Shown here: positions 46,768-55,526 of the stretch, piece by piece
How positions within the stretch are numbered: position 1 is the stretch's first letter
How the letters are laid out: every line of letters begins with the position of its first letter
Assembly (NCBI RefSeq): GCF_921292975.1
Contig: NZ_CAKLCM010000003.1
Location: forward strand, 806,001-870,000
DNA: 64,000 nt
From: Vibrio hippocampi
Lineage (GTDB): Bacteria > Pseudomonadota > Gammaproteobacteria > Enterobacterales > Vibrionaceae
Direction of reading: 5' to 3'
Program-made: the position numbers and the translations under genes
The notes under the pieces: model-generated
What the model was told of the DNA's origin: nothing
Database searches by the model: none
What the model saw: only the letters and a program-made list of their open reading frames with translations

Positions 46768-47649
46768 ATGAAGTTACAATTCGATTATATTGTTTCGTTT
46801 GTTACGGTGGTAGATGAAGGTTCATTTAGCCTAGCGGCAAAAAAGCTAGGTAAATCTCAATCTACCGTCAGTACGGCGATTCAAAACCTTGAGGCGGATT
46901 TAGGCGTCGAACTATTTAATCGTCAAGGCGGTAAAGCGACGACCACAAATAAAGGCAAACAATTTTACGAACTCTCCTATAGCCTAGTGGCTAAGTTTAA
47001 AGACCTGATGACAAAAGCGGATCACCTCGCAACAGCCGATCGAATCGTATATCGTGTTGGTGTTGACCCGATGGTTTTTAATCAACAGACAAAGCAGGCG
47101 TTGCTCGATTTTTCCGAGACATTTCATAATATCGATTTAGTTATTATGACAAAGCCTAGTTTTGTATTAGGGGATTATTTGATGGAGGGAAAACTCGATC
47201 TGGCTATTGGCAATCCATACTATAAAGGTGAGCTGGATTTCCATATCGATGAACTGTTCCCCGTTAACTGCTGGTGGGTACACCATAAAGAACTGGTTAT
47301 AGACCAATCTCGCGACGTCAACCGTCTATTGCTAATTGATGGCTGCGAACAGTTGCTTAATGTCAGTAAACTCAGTTCGAAAAATCTATGGCACCTTGAC
47401 GATCTCAGCACAATTACCGATCTGTGTTGCGATAAAAAAGGCATTGCACTACTTCCGGAACACTACATCCAAACCTACTATAGACGAGAACAACTGAGTT
47501 TGCTGCGGGGGCATCCTGAGTTCTATGGTAAGAAGATTTGCGCCTCCCTGTTCTGGGCTGAGCACAGCGATTTTGCACCCTATAGAAAATGGTTTAAAAA
47601 TAGACTGAAACCTGTCACTACCCAACTCGCTCCCGAAGTAATGATCTAA
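46768..47649 (+). CDS. LysR-family transcriptional regulator
   Basis: About 293 residues. HTH at the N-terminus (SFSLAAKKLGKSQSTVSTAIQNLEADLG, LFNRQGGKATTT) followed by a substrate-binding domain of two lobes (IDLVIMTKPSFVLGDYLMEG). Divergent from the tad operon, so it may regulate it; it also precedes the MFS exporter. ATG 46768 is preferred over TTG 46759. Confidence 0.85.
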   Translation: MKLQFDYIVSFVTVVDEGSFSLAAKKLGKSQSTVSTAIQNLEADLGVELFNRQGGKATTTNKGKQFYELSYSLVAKFKDLMTKADHLATADRIVYRVGVDPMVFNQQTKQALLDFSETFHNIDLVIMTKPSFVLGDYLMEGKLDLAIGNPYYKGELDFHIDELFPVNCWWVHHKELVIDQSRDVNRLLLIDGCEQLLNVSKLSSKNLWHLDDLSTITDLCCDKKGIALLPEHYIQTYYRREQLSLLRGHPEFYGKKICASLFWAEHSDFAPYRKWFKNRLKPVTTQLAPEVMI

Positions 47650-47652
47650 GCT

Positions 47653-47700
47653 ACTTATAACGTAAGCAACTTATGACGTAAACAACTTACGACCCAAATA
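47653..47700. repeat. Imperfect 16-bp tandem repeat
   Basis: Three units ACTTATAACGTAAGCA, ACTTATGACGTAAACA and ACTTACGACCCAAATA between the LysR gene and the MFS gene. Confidence 0.6.
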
Positions 47701-47754
47701 AGTTTGTTTTTATCATGACATTACGCAACAACTATCACGGTTAATCATGCTAGT

Positions 47755-47782
47755 ATGGCGCGCTTTTCGCGCCATTGTTTTT
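47755..47782 (+). terminator. Hairpin terminator of the LysR gene
   Basis: ATGGCGCG / CGCGCCAT with a CTTTT loop, then TGTTTTT; about 105 bp after the LysR stop and before the MFS start. Confidence 0.7.
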
Positions 47783-47834
47783 CGCGCTATTTCTATTGTT
47801 GATTATCATTATTTTTGTTGTTACAAGGTCACGA

Positions 47835-49028
47835 ATGAACAGTACCATTCGCTATAAAGTTATTCTTCTCGCTTGTTTAATTATCAGTGTTGGACAGTTA
47901 AGTATGGGATTGGTGTTTCCTTCCCTGCCCTGGATTGCCACCGATTTCAATATTTCCCTCGATCAAGCGCAACTCTTAGTGAGTGTTTATCTGCTTGGCT
48001 TTGGACCTTCGCAGTTTTTATACGGTCCCATCTCCGACGCCATTGGGCGAAAAAAAGTTCTGCTTGTTGGTCTGATCATCGCAATGAGCGGCTTGGTGAC
48101 GATTATCTTACTGCAAGACTCCTTTACTGGTTTGGTGATTGGTCGTCTATTGCAAGGTATCGGAACCGGATGTTGTGCCGTGCTTGCCCGAGCTTCAACA
48201 CGCGACCAATTTAGTGGTCCAGATCTGCCTCTAGCAATGTCTTACATTGCTATGGCAGCGTCTATTACACCGGTTATAGCACCTGTTTTAGGGGGCTTTA
48301 TTAACCACTACTTTGGTTGGAATATGGTGTTTATTTCTCTGCTGGGTTACGTCGCCTTTGCATGGGTGGTTATTACCACTTTCTTTAGAGAAACAGTGAC
48401 TCAAACCTCGGCGATTCCAACGCCGAAAAAAATGCTTGGTCAATATTGGAAGCTATTAAGCAGCCGCTATTTTATGAGCTTCGCGAGTATTGGCTGGCTT
48501 AATTTCAGTTTGATGATCACAACCGTTTCGGTCATGCCTTTTATCATGCAGAAACAGATAGGTATGGACTCTGACGAATACGCGCTTTGGGCACTGATCC
48601 CTGCATTAGGCATGATTTTAGGCACGACTATCTGTAATCGTGTTCGTCCTATCATTGGCAGCAAAAAAATGCTGCTTTGTACGCCTGTACTGCATGTTAT
48701 GTGTGCTATCTGGCTGTTTGTCTGTCCACTCGAACCGATCTATCTAATGCTTGGTCAACTGCTTATGATTTTAGGTAACGGCATTGCACTACCCTGTGCT
48801 CAAGCGCTCGTTTTATTACCTTACAAGAAGCAAGCTGGAGCAGCGGCGGCACTTTCAGGCGGTGGTCAAATGATCGCGTCCTCGTTAGTCAGCATGACCT
48901 TAGTGGCACTTGGCTTGAGTCAGCCTTGGCACTTGGCGCTGGTGGTGGTGTTATTTGCCATCATTACTCTTGCGAATATTATTGGTGGCTTTAACGCCAA
49001 GCAAGATATGTCAGAAAGCGAGCATTAA
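47835..49028 (+). CDS. MFS drug exporter, Bcr/CflA/EmrD-type
   Basis: About 397 residues with twelve predicted membrane segments and the MFS motif A (YGPISDAIGRKKVLL) plus the antiporter motif around RLLQGIGTGCCAVLARASTRD. Probably a multidrug or metabolite H+ antiporter. ATG 47835 has AAGG six bases upstream; the longer frame from 47775 is mostly leading hydrophobic residues. Possibly controlled by the LysR gene upstream. Confidence 0.85.
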   Translation: MNSTIRYKVILLACLIISVGQLSMGLVFPSLPWIATDFNISLDQAQLLVSVYLLGFGPSQFLYGPISDAIGRKKVLLVGLIIAMSGLVTIILLQDSFTGLVIGRLLQGIGTGCCAVLARASTRDQFSGPDLPLAMSYIAMAASITPVIAPVLGGFINHYFGWNMVFISLLGYVAFAWVVITTFFRETVTQTSAIPTPKKMLGQYWKLLSSRYFMSFASIGWLNFSLMITTVSVMPFIMQKQIGMDSDEYALWALIPALGMILGTTICNRVRPIIGSKKMLLCTPVLHVMCAIWLFVCPLEPIYLMLGQLLMILGNGIALPCAQALVLLPYKKQAGAAAALSGGGQMIASSLVSMTLVALGLSQPWHLALVVVLFAIITLANIIGGFNAKQDMSESEH

Positions 49029-49219
49029 CTTATTAGACATAACCCGCCAGCTCACTTAATGAGCGCCAATTTATAAACTCAGCGCTCATCTATAGATCCT
49101 CACTTTAATTGCCTGATATTAAGGAGTTTTTTATTGAGAGGCTCGGTCATGGCATGTTAGGATCAATATTAGAATGTTTACTCTAATATTGAAACATCGT
49201 GATTTAAGGAAAAAGGGTT

Positions 49220-49726
49220 ATGTCTTCTGCTCAATCTATTCAAACTCAAGCCGCGCTGCGCAATAAGTTTGGCGTATTAGCTTACGGTCTATTTGTTATC
49301 GCCAGTTTCTTACCTATCGCCTCAGTCGAATTCTTTGGTATGAACAATATCGTCTACGGCATTGACGTCATTCCAGTCTGGGCAATTGTCATGATGGCGC
49401 TTGGCGCATTTCTATGCGGAATCGGCGCACCAAAGTTATTTGCTAAAGGGATTGCCGTTTTTGCAATTTGCTATTTTTACTATGAGTGCTTTCGTACCTA
49501 CCAAGATTTAAGCCAAATGCTGTCCATCAACGATATGCAAAACCTGTTTTCTAACCGTTCTTATCGTCGCGACATGGGCAACATTATCAGCCAAGCATTG
49601 AACATGCTGTCTATCGGCTTTTGGTTGATTACCGCAAGCTTCTTTATGATGAAGGCCTTTATCTTTACTCCATACAGCGAACGCTATTCTTTAGCTGAAC
49701 AACCAGCGACATCCAACGCAAACTAA
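49220..49726 (+). CDS. Conserved-looking membrane protein of unknown function
   Basis: 168 residues with hydrophobic segments at about residues 17-38, 52-70, 75-90 and 122-145 (for example LAYGLFVIASFLPIASV and VIPVWAIVMMALGAFLCG), and a polar C-terminus. ATG 49220 with AAGG upstream. A perfect 17-bp terminator hairpin follows. I do not recognise the family. Confidence 0.7.
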   Translation: MSSAQSIQTQAALRNKFGVLAYGLFVIASFLPIASVEFFGMNNIVYGIDVIPVWAIVMMALGAFLCGIGAPKLFAKGIAVFAICYFYYECFRTYQDLSQMLSINDMQNLFSNRSYRRDMGNIISQALNMLSIGFWLITASFFMMKAFIFTPYSERYSLAEQPATSNAN

Positions 49727-49744
49727 TCTGACACTACAAACGAT

Positions 49745-49780
49745 AAAAGCCCTCAATGTGAGTCACATTGAGGGCTTTTT
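49745..49780 (+). terminator. Strong rho-independent terminator
   Basis: AAAAGCCCTCAATGTGA / TCACATTGAGGGCTTTT, a perfect 17-bp stem around a single G, with a T-run. Suited to both this gene and the leftward dehydrogenase. Confidence 0.85.
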
Positions 49781-49825
49781 GTTATGGATGACTTTGGTTA
49801 TGGACTGCTATTTGTTACGGCATAA

Positions 49826-50815
49826 TCAGATAAAATTAGCACTCACCTGATGGGCGAGATAACTATCCACATTACTTAAGGTGGTGTCAGCAATATTGTG
49901 CAAAGCTTCGCGTGTCAAAAACGCTTGATGACCGGTAAAGATCACATTGTGGCAAGCAGAAAGGCGTCGAAATACGTCATCGGTTATCACATCGTTGGAT
50001 TTGTCTTGAAAGAACAGCGCTTTCTCTCCCTCGTAGACATCCAAACCGAGTGAGCCGATCTTTGCCTGTTTTAAGGCTTCAATAGCAGCGCTTGAGTCGA
50101 CCAACTCACCACGGCTCGTATTAATAACCATCACACCATCTTTCATTTTACTGAACGCGTCAGCATTCAATAAATGATAGTTTTCTTTGGTCATTGGACA
50201 GTGCAAAGAGATAACATCGGACTGACGAATCAAGGTATCCAAATCACAGTACTCACCGCCCAGTTCAGTAACAATTTCATTCGGATACGGGTCATAACAG
50301 AGCACCTTCATGCCTAAGCCCGCCAAGATACGAATGGTCGCCTGACCAATTTTTCCGGTGCCGATAATGCCCGCAGTTCGTCCGTGAAAATTGAAGCCGA
50401 CCAAGCCTTCTAATGAAAAGTTGGCATCTCGCGTTCGTTGATAGGCTTTATGAAACTGACGATTGAGCGTCATCATCAGTCCGACAGCATGCTCAGCAAT
50501 GGCTTCCGGAGAATAAGCCGGTACACGAGCGACCTGTATACCCAGCGACTTGGCGGCATCGAGATCAACATTATTAAAACCAGCGCAACGCAACACCACC
50601 AATTTAACCCCTAACTCACTCAGCGCGGTTAATACCTTGGCACTCAAATCGTCATTAACGAATACACAAACCACTTCGCATCCCGTCGCCATGGGGACTG
50701 TTTTTTTGTTGAGCAAAAAGTCATAGAAATGAAATTGCCACTCCCTATTACCCTTTGCTTGCTCAAACGCCCGTTGCTCGTAAGATTTGGTGCTAAAGAA
50801 CGCCACATCAGTCAT
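49826..50815 (-). CDS. ldhA: D-lactate dehydrogenase-type 2-hydroxyacid dehydrogenase
   Basis: 329 residues of the fermentative D-LDH family. NAD fold GTGKIGQATIRIL near 150, and the catalytic Arg (NTSRGELVDS), Glu (DVYEGE) and His (TGHQAFLT) are in place. Reduces pyruvate to D-lactate with NADH. ATG 50815 is preferred (GGGAG five bases upstream; GTG 50821 in frame). Single gene. Confidence 0.87.
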   Translation of the reverse strand: MTDVAFFSTKSYEQRAFEQAKGNREWQFHFYDFLLNKKTVPMATGCEVVCVFVNDDLSAKVLTALSELGVKLVVLRCAGFNNVDLDAAKSLGIQVARVPAYSPEAIAEHAVGLMMTLNRQFHKAYQRTRDANFSLEGLVGFNFHGRTAGIIGTGKIGQATIRILAGLGMKVLCYDPYPNEIVTELGGEYCDLDTLIRQSDVISLHCPMTKENYHLLNADAFSKMKDGVMVINTSRGELVDSSAAIEALKQAKIGSLGLDVYEGEKALFFQDKSNDVITDDVFRRLSACHNVIFTGHQAFLTREALHNIADTTLSNVDSYLAHQVSANFI

Positions 50816-51040
50816 TGTCACTCCCTATGATTCAGTTAGTTAAATATTTTTATCCTAGTTTCATTGTAGATGGCGGCTGTAACGCTTGCGAAAACTCATC
50901 GGTTTTATTTTTGGACTTGGCTAATTTTATTAGACTTAACTTCTTGTTTTACCAAGCAACTGTTTTCGAGTATCTGTTTTTCAGGTAACGACTTTTTAAC
51001 ACTACTATTTTTAAGGCGACTATTTTTCCTAGGAAAATTA

Positions 51041-51430
51041 TTATTTGCCTAGACGCTTTGCTCGATTTGAGGCGCCCGCTGTTGGTTTGTCAGGGACCGC
51101 TTTCCGTTCATGGAGTAAATGACGTATGGAAAGAATCGGATGTGGCAGCAACATTCTTGGTCCGGAATAACGCATCACTGCTTTCATCTGCTGCTTTGGT
51201 TCAGGTTTATAACAGTGAATTGGACAACGATTGCACGCTGGCTTCTCTTCACCGTAGGGACAGCGATCCAATTTTGTTTCAGCAACCATAAGCAGTTGCT
51301 GGCACTGTTCACACAAGCCATCCTTATGCTGATGTTTATGATGAGCACGACAATAAATTTCCATCATTGCTGTCACGGTTTTCAACTCGATCAGCAACTT
51401 GCCATTCAGCAAAGCACTTGGATTATTCAT
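51041..51430 (-). CDS. YgbA-like, nitrous oxide-stimulated promoter family protein
   Basis: 129 residues with a Cys-rich core: MMEIYCRAHHKHQ, CEQCQQ, and DRCPYGEEKPACNRCPIHCY, plus a conserved MRYSGPRMLLPHPILSIRHL. Members of this family are found in NO-stress regulons (in E. coli, ygbA is controlled by NsrR); the Cys set could bind an Fe-S or Zn centre. Directly follows the NYN gene with a six-base gap, so the two are probably one operon. Confidence 0.85.
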   Translation of the reverse strand: MNNPSALLNGKLLIELKTVTAMMEIYCRAHHKHQHKDGLCEQCQQLLMVAETKLDRCPYGEEKPACNRCPIHCYKPEPKQQMKAVMRYSGPRMLLPHPILSIRHLLHERKAVPDKPTAGASNRAKRLGK

Positions 51431-51436
51431 CGTTCA

Positions 51437-51916
51437 TTATCCGAGCAGTAAGGTGTCATTGACGGGCCAATACTCCTGTGCTGAGTCAATAAGACCTTGT
51501 GCAGTGAGTTGTTCAACACTCACCAGCGTCACAGAGGTATTAAACCTAGCTTTAATACGCTCAACCAAAAGCTCGAAATCACCATCACCAGATAACAGCA
51601 CCACTCGGTCAACGTTAGGCGCAAGTTCGAATACATCTAATGCAATGCCCACATCCCAGTCTCCTTTCGCACTGCCATCGCGACGCTGAATATAAGGTTT
51701 AAGTTTTACCTCAAAGCCTATCCCTCTCAGTATATGGTGGAACTGGCGCTGTTTTGGGTCTGTGGACGCAATTGCGTAGGCGCTTGCCGAATCAATTTGA
51801 TACTTGTCAGACACTTGAGCCCAGAGCGCGTTATAGTCAAAATTTCGCCCAAAGCCATGTTTGGTGGTGTAGTAAATGTTCTGTACATCGACAAATAGTG
51901 CAACCCTTGGTTTCAT
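51437..51916 (-). CDS. NYN-domain protein (LabA/DUF88-type)
   Basis: 159 residues of the NYN (PIN-like) nuclease fold: N-terminal FVDVQNIYY with Asp10, then GDWDVGIALDV and LLSGDGDFELLVERI, placing the acidic metal-binding residues expected for RNase-like activity. RNA is the likely substrate. It is the first gene of a pair with the YgbA-like gene. Confidence 0.85.
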   Translation of the reverse strand: MKPRVALFVDVQNIYYTTKHGFGRNFDYNALWAQVSDKYQIDSASAYAIASTDPKQRQFHHILRGIGFEVKLKPYIQRRDGSAKGDWDVGIALDVFELAPNVDRVVLLSGDGDFELLVERIKARFNTSVTLVSVEQLTAQGLIDSAQEYWPVNDTLLLG

Positions 51917-52123
51917 GGTGATTCCTAATCTAAATTTTGATACATAGTAGCAGAAAACTTAAGCCACTCCATTTGCTCTCCTATACTTCACAGTGAAAGC
52001 AAAGTGATTTTTATTTGCTTGTCGCTTGCTCATTGCCGCCCCGGACTGTTTTTCCCTCATCAGATCAATCCAAGATAGCGGCGAGATCGTACTAATTCGT
52101 TAGTTGACGGAAGGAGCGGAACA

Positions 52124-52624
52124 ATGACGCTGATACTTAAATCCACATTACTGATCGTGTTTACAGGTTGGCTCTTGATCGCTTTTAATGCACACGCCAT
52201 GAATACACACACCTCTAGCCCTACTTACCGTTTTCAAACCGTCGGTCAACACTACCACGGTTACGCGCCGCATCGACGGATACTCTATTTTGCACCGAGC
52301 AAAGATGAACACGTCGATAACTTTTTGTTGGGAACGTTATCCCATCAATGCGCGCTTGAAGAAAGAGATGTGGTGATTATTGTCTTTACCGAAGACGGCT
52401 TTGTCAGTCCTAAATGGCTTAAGGATGTATTTGACTACAATATGTTGAAACACATGCATGACCTCAGCCAAGGTGATCATACTGCGATTCTCATCGGTAA
52501 AGACGGCACTGAAAAACTACGTTGGGGAACGCAGACTGATTGGTCGCTGATTAAGTCGACAATTGATGAAATGCCTATGCGTCAAGCAGAAATGCGTTCT
52601 GGTTCTTCGAGATGCACACTGTAG
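52124..52624 (+). CDS. DUF4174 domain secreted protein
   Basis: 166 residues: signal peptide (LIVFTGWLLIAFNAHA), then DUF4174 with RRILYFAPSKDEHVDNF, TAILIGKDGTEKLRWG and the end motif IDEMPMRQAEM. The fold is thioredoxin-like by family, but no CXXC is present. Probably periplasmic. Function unknown. Confidence 0.8.
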   Translation: MTLILKSTLLIVFTGWLLIAFNAHAMNTHTSSPTYRFQTVGQHYHGYAPHRRILYFAPSKDEHVDNFLLGTLSHQCALEERDVVIIVFTEDGFVSPKWLKDVFDYNMLKHMHDLSQGDHTAILIGKDGTEKLRWGTQTDWSLIKSTIDEMPMRQAEMRSGSSRCTL

Positions 52625-52735
52625 CTATCCATTTTACTGAAAAAAATGCGACTGAGATACGGTAAGCAAAGGAGGCTCAAGTAAGCGAACCTCGTTGCAA
52701 CACGTTAGATCTGCGCGGAAAGGCGTGCCTGCCTG

Positions 52736-52765
52736 AATTGGCTAATTGGCTAATTGGCTAATTGG
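52736..52765. repeat. Tandem octamer array (AATTGGCT)
   Basis: 3.75 copies of AATTGGCT in the gap downstream of the DUF4174 gene. Confidence 0.75.
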
Positions 52766-52818
52766 TGTGAACGGTAAAGCGACGACAGCGTCGAGAATGG
52801 TGACACTGTCACCTATAA

Positions 52819-53337
52819 TCACAACATCTCTTTGGCAATTAAACGCAGTAAATAGGTTTCGCGCTCTATACTCATGCCCTTTTTATCGCTTTCTGCAATG
52901 GTTTGCTCATTAAACGCGATTGCCTGATGAATATTGATCCAAACCGGCTTCATTCCGTTTTTCACTTCATAGTCTTCGTAGCTTGTTGCGCCTAGTTGAC
53001 GATCGACTTTACAACTATAACAGTAAGACGTCATATGCATCACATCCGCATCGTCTTTGTACCAAGGACGAAACTCTTCATAAATACCAAATGGCTTTAT
53101 GCCGTGAATGTTTTGTGCCCCGGTCTCTTCCGTCAGCTCTCGAACCAGACCTGCGATGACATCTTCACCTTGATCAAGACCTCCACCCGGCAGCGAGTAA
53201 TCATGATAACGCTCGGTGTAGAGTAAAAGAATGTCTTCTCCATCAAGCACAATTGCACGAGTGGCTAAACGCGCTACGATACTTTTGTTATCAAGGTGGT
53301 CAATGTCAGGGTGAATGGCTGTGGTAATGTGTCTCAT
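52819..53337 (-). CDS. Nudix hydrolase
   Basis: 172 residues. Full Nudix box GGGLDQGEDVIAGLVRELTE followed by ETG, at about residues 52-74, with the Glu metal ligands. Substrate (nucleoside diphosphate derivative) not predictable. ATG 53337 is preferred over the upstream frame start at 53358. Confidence 0.85.
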   Translation of the reverse strand: MRHITTAIHPDIDHLDNKSIVARLATRAIVLDGEDILLLYTERYHDYSLPGGGLDQGEDVIAGLVRELTEETGAQNIHGIKPFGIYEEFRPWYKDDADVMHMTSYCYSCKVDRQLGATSYEDYEVKNGMKPVWINIHQAIAFNEQTIAESDKKGMSIERETYLLRLIAKEML

Positions 53338-53380
53338 CAATCTTAGTCTTACTAACAATCTGGGGGCGAGAGTTTACCAT

Positions 53381-53419
53381 ATACCCAAGTTACCTCAAGA
53401 TGCGAGGTAATTTGGGTAT
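53381..53419. repeat. Palindromic dispersed repeat, copy 2
   Basis: ATACCCAAGTTACCTC / GAGGTAATTTGGGTAT, a 16-bp stem with one G-U pair and a seven-base loop; the same family as 21945-21993. Confidence 0.75.
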
Positions 53420-53543
53420 GCGTAAGATATTTACTCAATTTGCCACACTTTTTCCTATCTTCTCCTACACTTACCTCAAGAGACAGTCTAAATTGATTCA
53501 ATAGTCCATGATTAACCATTAATAGGAAAATACGGGAGTGACA

Positions 53544-53810
53544 ATGAAACAAAGCGTATGGATTTCTGCTGGTATGGCCGTTGCCCTATTAGCCGGATGT
53601 AGCCATTTTCAAAAGCAAGAGCCGGACGAATACAATGTCGATGAGATTGATGTGATCAGCGAACCGGCCTATGTATACTGCGTCAGTCAGGGACATAAGC
53701 TTGAACGATTCAGCGAAGGTGGCAAGCGAATTCCTTACTGTATTATCTCCGATGACGAAAGATACACGGTATGGGAGTACTATGAAAACCGAGAGCAAAA
53801 TCAGCAATAA
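53544..53810 (+). CDS. DUF333-type small lipoprotein
   Basis: 88 residues: lipobox VALLAGC (Cys near residue 17), acidic linker, then the DUF333 core EPAYVYCVSQGHKLERFS...RIPYCIISDDERYTVWEYYEN. DUF333 proteins are small secreted proteins of unknown role. ATG 53544 has GGGAG upstream; GTG 53538 is in frame. Confidence 0.8.
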   Translation: MKQSVWISAGMAVALLAGCSHFQKQEPDEYNVDEIDVISEPAYVYCVSQGHKLERFSEGGKRIPYCIISDDERYTVWEYYENREQNQQ

Positions 53811-53827
53811 CCCGGCTCAATGTTACC

Positions 53828-53917
53828 AGAGCTATCAGTGTTTCTAAGGTAGCCAATGTTTCTAAGGTAACCAATGCTTCTAGGGTAACCAATGCTTCTA
53901 GGGCAATAAATATTTCT
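53828..53917. repeat. Imperfect 18-bp tandem array
   Basis: Five units such as AAGGTAGCCAATGTTTCT, AAGGTAACCAATGCTTCT and AGGGTAACCAATGCTTCT, just after the DUF333 gene. Confidence 0.75.
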
Positions 53918-53997
53918 TGGGCGTTCTGATCGCTTTGTGAGAAAGGCGGTGTTGCACAGAACGCAAGCTTGCTCATAAATTCAGAGTTCAAAATAGC

Positions 53998-54020
53998 AAG
54001 GCGAGCTAGAAGCTCGCCTT
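53998..54020. terminator. Hairpin terminator
   Basis: AAGGCGAGCT / AGCTCGCCTT, a perfect 10-bp stem with an AGA loop, between the DUF333 gene and the leftward genes. Confidence 0.6.
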
Positions 54021-54039
54021 CTCTTTGCTGCTATCCAAA

Positions 54040-54150
54040 TTAACTGCTGTACAAATGCAGTGCCATTGAAATCAACAGCGATATAAAACAGACCACATTT
54101 GTGGCTACGGCACGCCATGCCCTTTTGACGCCACCCAGATACGGAACCAT
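54040..54150 (-). CDS. Possible small membrane protein, 36 residues
   Basis: ATG 54150 to TAA 54040 in a frame different from, and overlapping by 46 bp the 3' end of, the aldo/keto reductase gene. It reads MVPYLGGVKRAWRAVATNVV, then a hydrophobic segment CFISLLISMALHLY and two serines. Basic start followed by one membrane helix is typical of small membrane proteins. No strong Shine-Dalgarno (GAGAGC). A hairpin follows the stop. It could be chance. Confidence 0.35.
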   Translation of the reverse strand: MVPYLGGVKRAWRAVATNVVCFISLLISMALHLYSS

Positions 54151-55013
54151 TGCTCTCGTGTCAGTTCCAACTGTAGCGAGTCTACGGCAACTTTAACCCG
54201 TTCAATATTACCCGAGCCGATGATCGCAACCGGATTAGACGGTAAGCGACGCACCCACGCATAGACGACTTGATCGATACTCGCAGCACCAATTTCATCA
54301 GCAATCGCAAACAATTCTGCACGTACTCGCTGGACTTGCTCGGAATCACCATTAAAAAGCTGACCTCCGGCAAGCGTTGACCAAGCCATAGGCAAAGTGC
54401 GGAGTTGCTGCATCTGATCGAGTGTACCGTCATCAACCACATCAAAATTAAGCGGATTGATTTCAACCTGATTGGTCACCAGCGGTTTACTCAAACGCGA
54501 CTGAAGCAAATCAAACTGTCGAGGTGAAAAATTAGACACACCAAAGTGTTTTACCTTGCCGACTTTTTGCAGTTCGGTAAAGGCATTGGCAACTTCGTCG
54601 GCATTCATTAACGCATCTGGACGATGGATCAGTAACACATCCAATTCGCTCACACCGAGTCTTTGTAGTGAGTTATCCACGGACTCGTAGATATGCTTTG
54701 CACTAGTGTCATAGTGGTTAACTTTGCGCTGTGGAAACTGATCACTGCACAATTTAATGTCGCACTTAGAGATGATCTGAATCTGCTCTCTAATGCTCGG
54801 CTCTAGTGCCAACGCTTCCCCAAATAGGCGCTCACACTCATAGTTTCCATAAATATCGGCGTGGTCGATCGTAGTAATCCCAAGCTCAATATGTTGCTTT
54901 AAAAAAGTTAAACGTTGCTGCGGGGTCATATCCCAATCAGCTAAACGCCAATAACCTTGAACCAATTGCGATATATCGGGTCCACTTGGCGCCATCGTCA
55001 CTTTTTGTACCAT
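54105..55013 (-). CDS. Aldo/keto reductase, YdhF-like
   Basis: 302 residues. The TIM barrel and AKR active-site residues are visible: DHADIYGNYE (Asp and Tyr), the Lys of IISKCDIKL and the His of LLIHRPDAL. NADPH binding at the C-terminal segment IIGSGNIERVKVAVD. Similar to E. coli YdhF. ATG 55013 has AAGGAG seven bases upstream. Confidence 0.88.
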   Translation of the reverse strand: MVQKVTMAPSGPDISQLVQGYWRLADWDMTPQQRLTFLKQHIELGITTIDHADIYGNYECERLFGEALALEPSIREQIQIISKCDIKLCSDQFPQRKVNHYDTSAKHIYESVDNSLQRLGVSELDVLLIHRPDALMNADEVANAFTELQKVGKVKHFGVSNFSPRQFDLLQSRLSKPLVTNQVEINPLNFDVVDDGTLDQMQQLRTLPMAWSTLAGGQLFNGDSEQVQRVRAELFAIADEIGAASIDQVVYAWVRRLPSNPVAIIGSGNIERVKVAVDSLQLELTREQWFRIWVASKGHGVP

Positions 55014-55526
55014 AGCATTCTCCTTAATCATGTCGAAACTCTATACTGGCAAAAATAAAATCCCACTACGCATAACAATGAATACGTATAACCCAGTAAA
55101 AAGAGGTTGGAAAATCTTAGTCACTTTCTAAGGCTGGGCATATCAAACTTATATGATTTTATACAATTCTGTGACCAAATTAGGACAATGCGTTAGAAAT
55201 TCCGCTTCAGTTAAACAACATTAATACATTGCGTTAACAAGTCTCACCTAAAATTATTGTGACCCATTTCGGTGCATGCTCACCTTTTTCACCCATTATT
55301 AATTAGCGATTTGTAAATAAAAATGTCATCTACAGCCGTTATTCTTGATTTAAATCACAAGTAAGTTGTCGTAATTGCTGTGATTTTCATGGAAAATTCG
55401 CATCATGTTGCATAAAAACAACGTAATATGAAACAGCAATCGCTCAACATGGAACAAAAAATGCAGCATTGTCAGGGAAGATACTCGTTTCAAATCAAGT
55501 TCAACTAAGTATTCAAGGAGTGAGAT
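55014..55526. other. 513-bp region upstream of tfoX
   Basis: No gene. It contains the CRP-like site at 55344-55359 and AT-rich DNA. I did not find a c-di-GMP riboswitch (GEMM) motif, which precedes tfoY genes in some Vibrios. Confidence 0.6.
55344..55359 (+). promoter_or_regulatory. Candidate CRP site upstream of tfoX
   Basis: CTTGA-TTTAAA-TCACA fits the TGTGA-N6-TCACA consensus in eight of ten bases, with a perfect right half-site and a palindromic spacer. It lies about 170 bp before the tfoX start. CRP control of tfoX is known for related bacteria, but binding here is inferred. Confidence 0.5.

Noticed and set aside
53743..53991. 82-residue leftward frame over the 18-bp array
   Set aside because: Not annotated as a gene: it overlaps the DUF333 gene end, lacks a Shine-Dalgarno, and its repeated peptide is the direct product of the tandem DNA.
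55014..55526. c-di-GMP riboswitch before tfoX
   Set aside because: I looked for the GEMM core seen before tfoY in Vibrio and did not find it.
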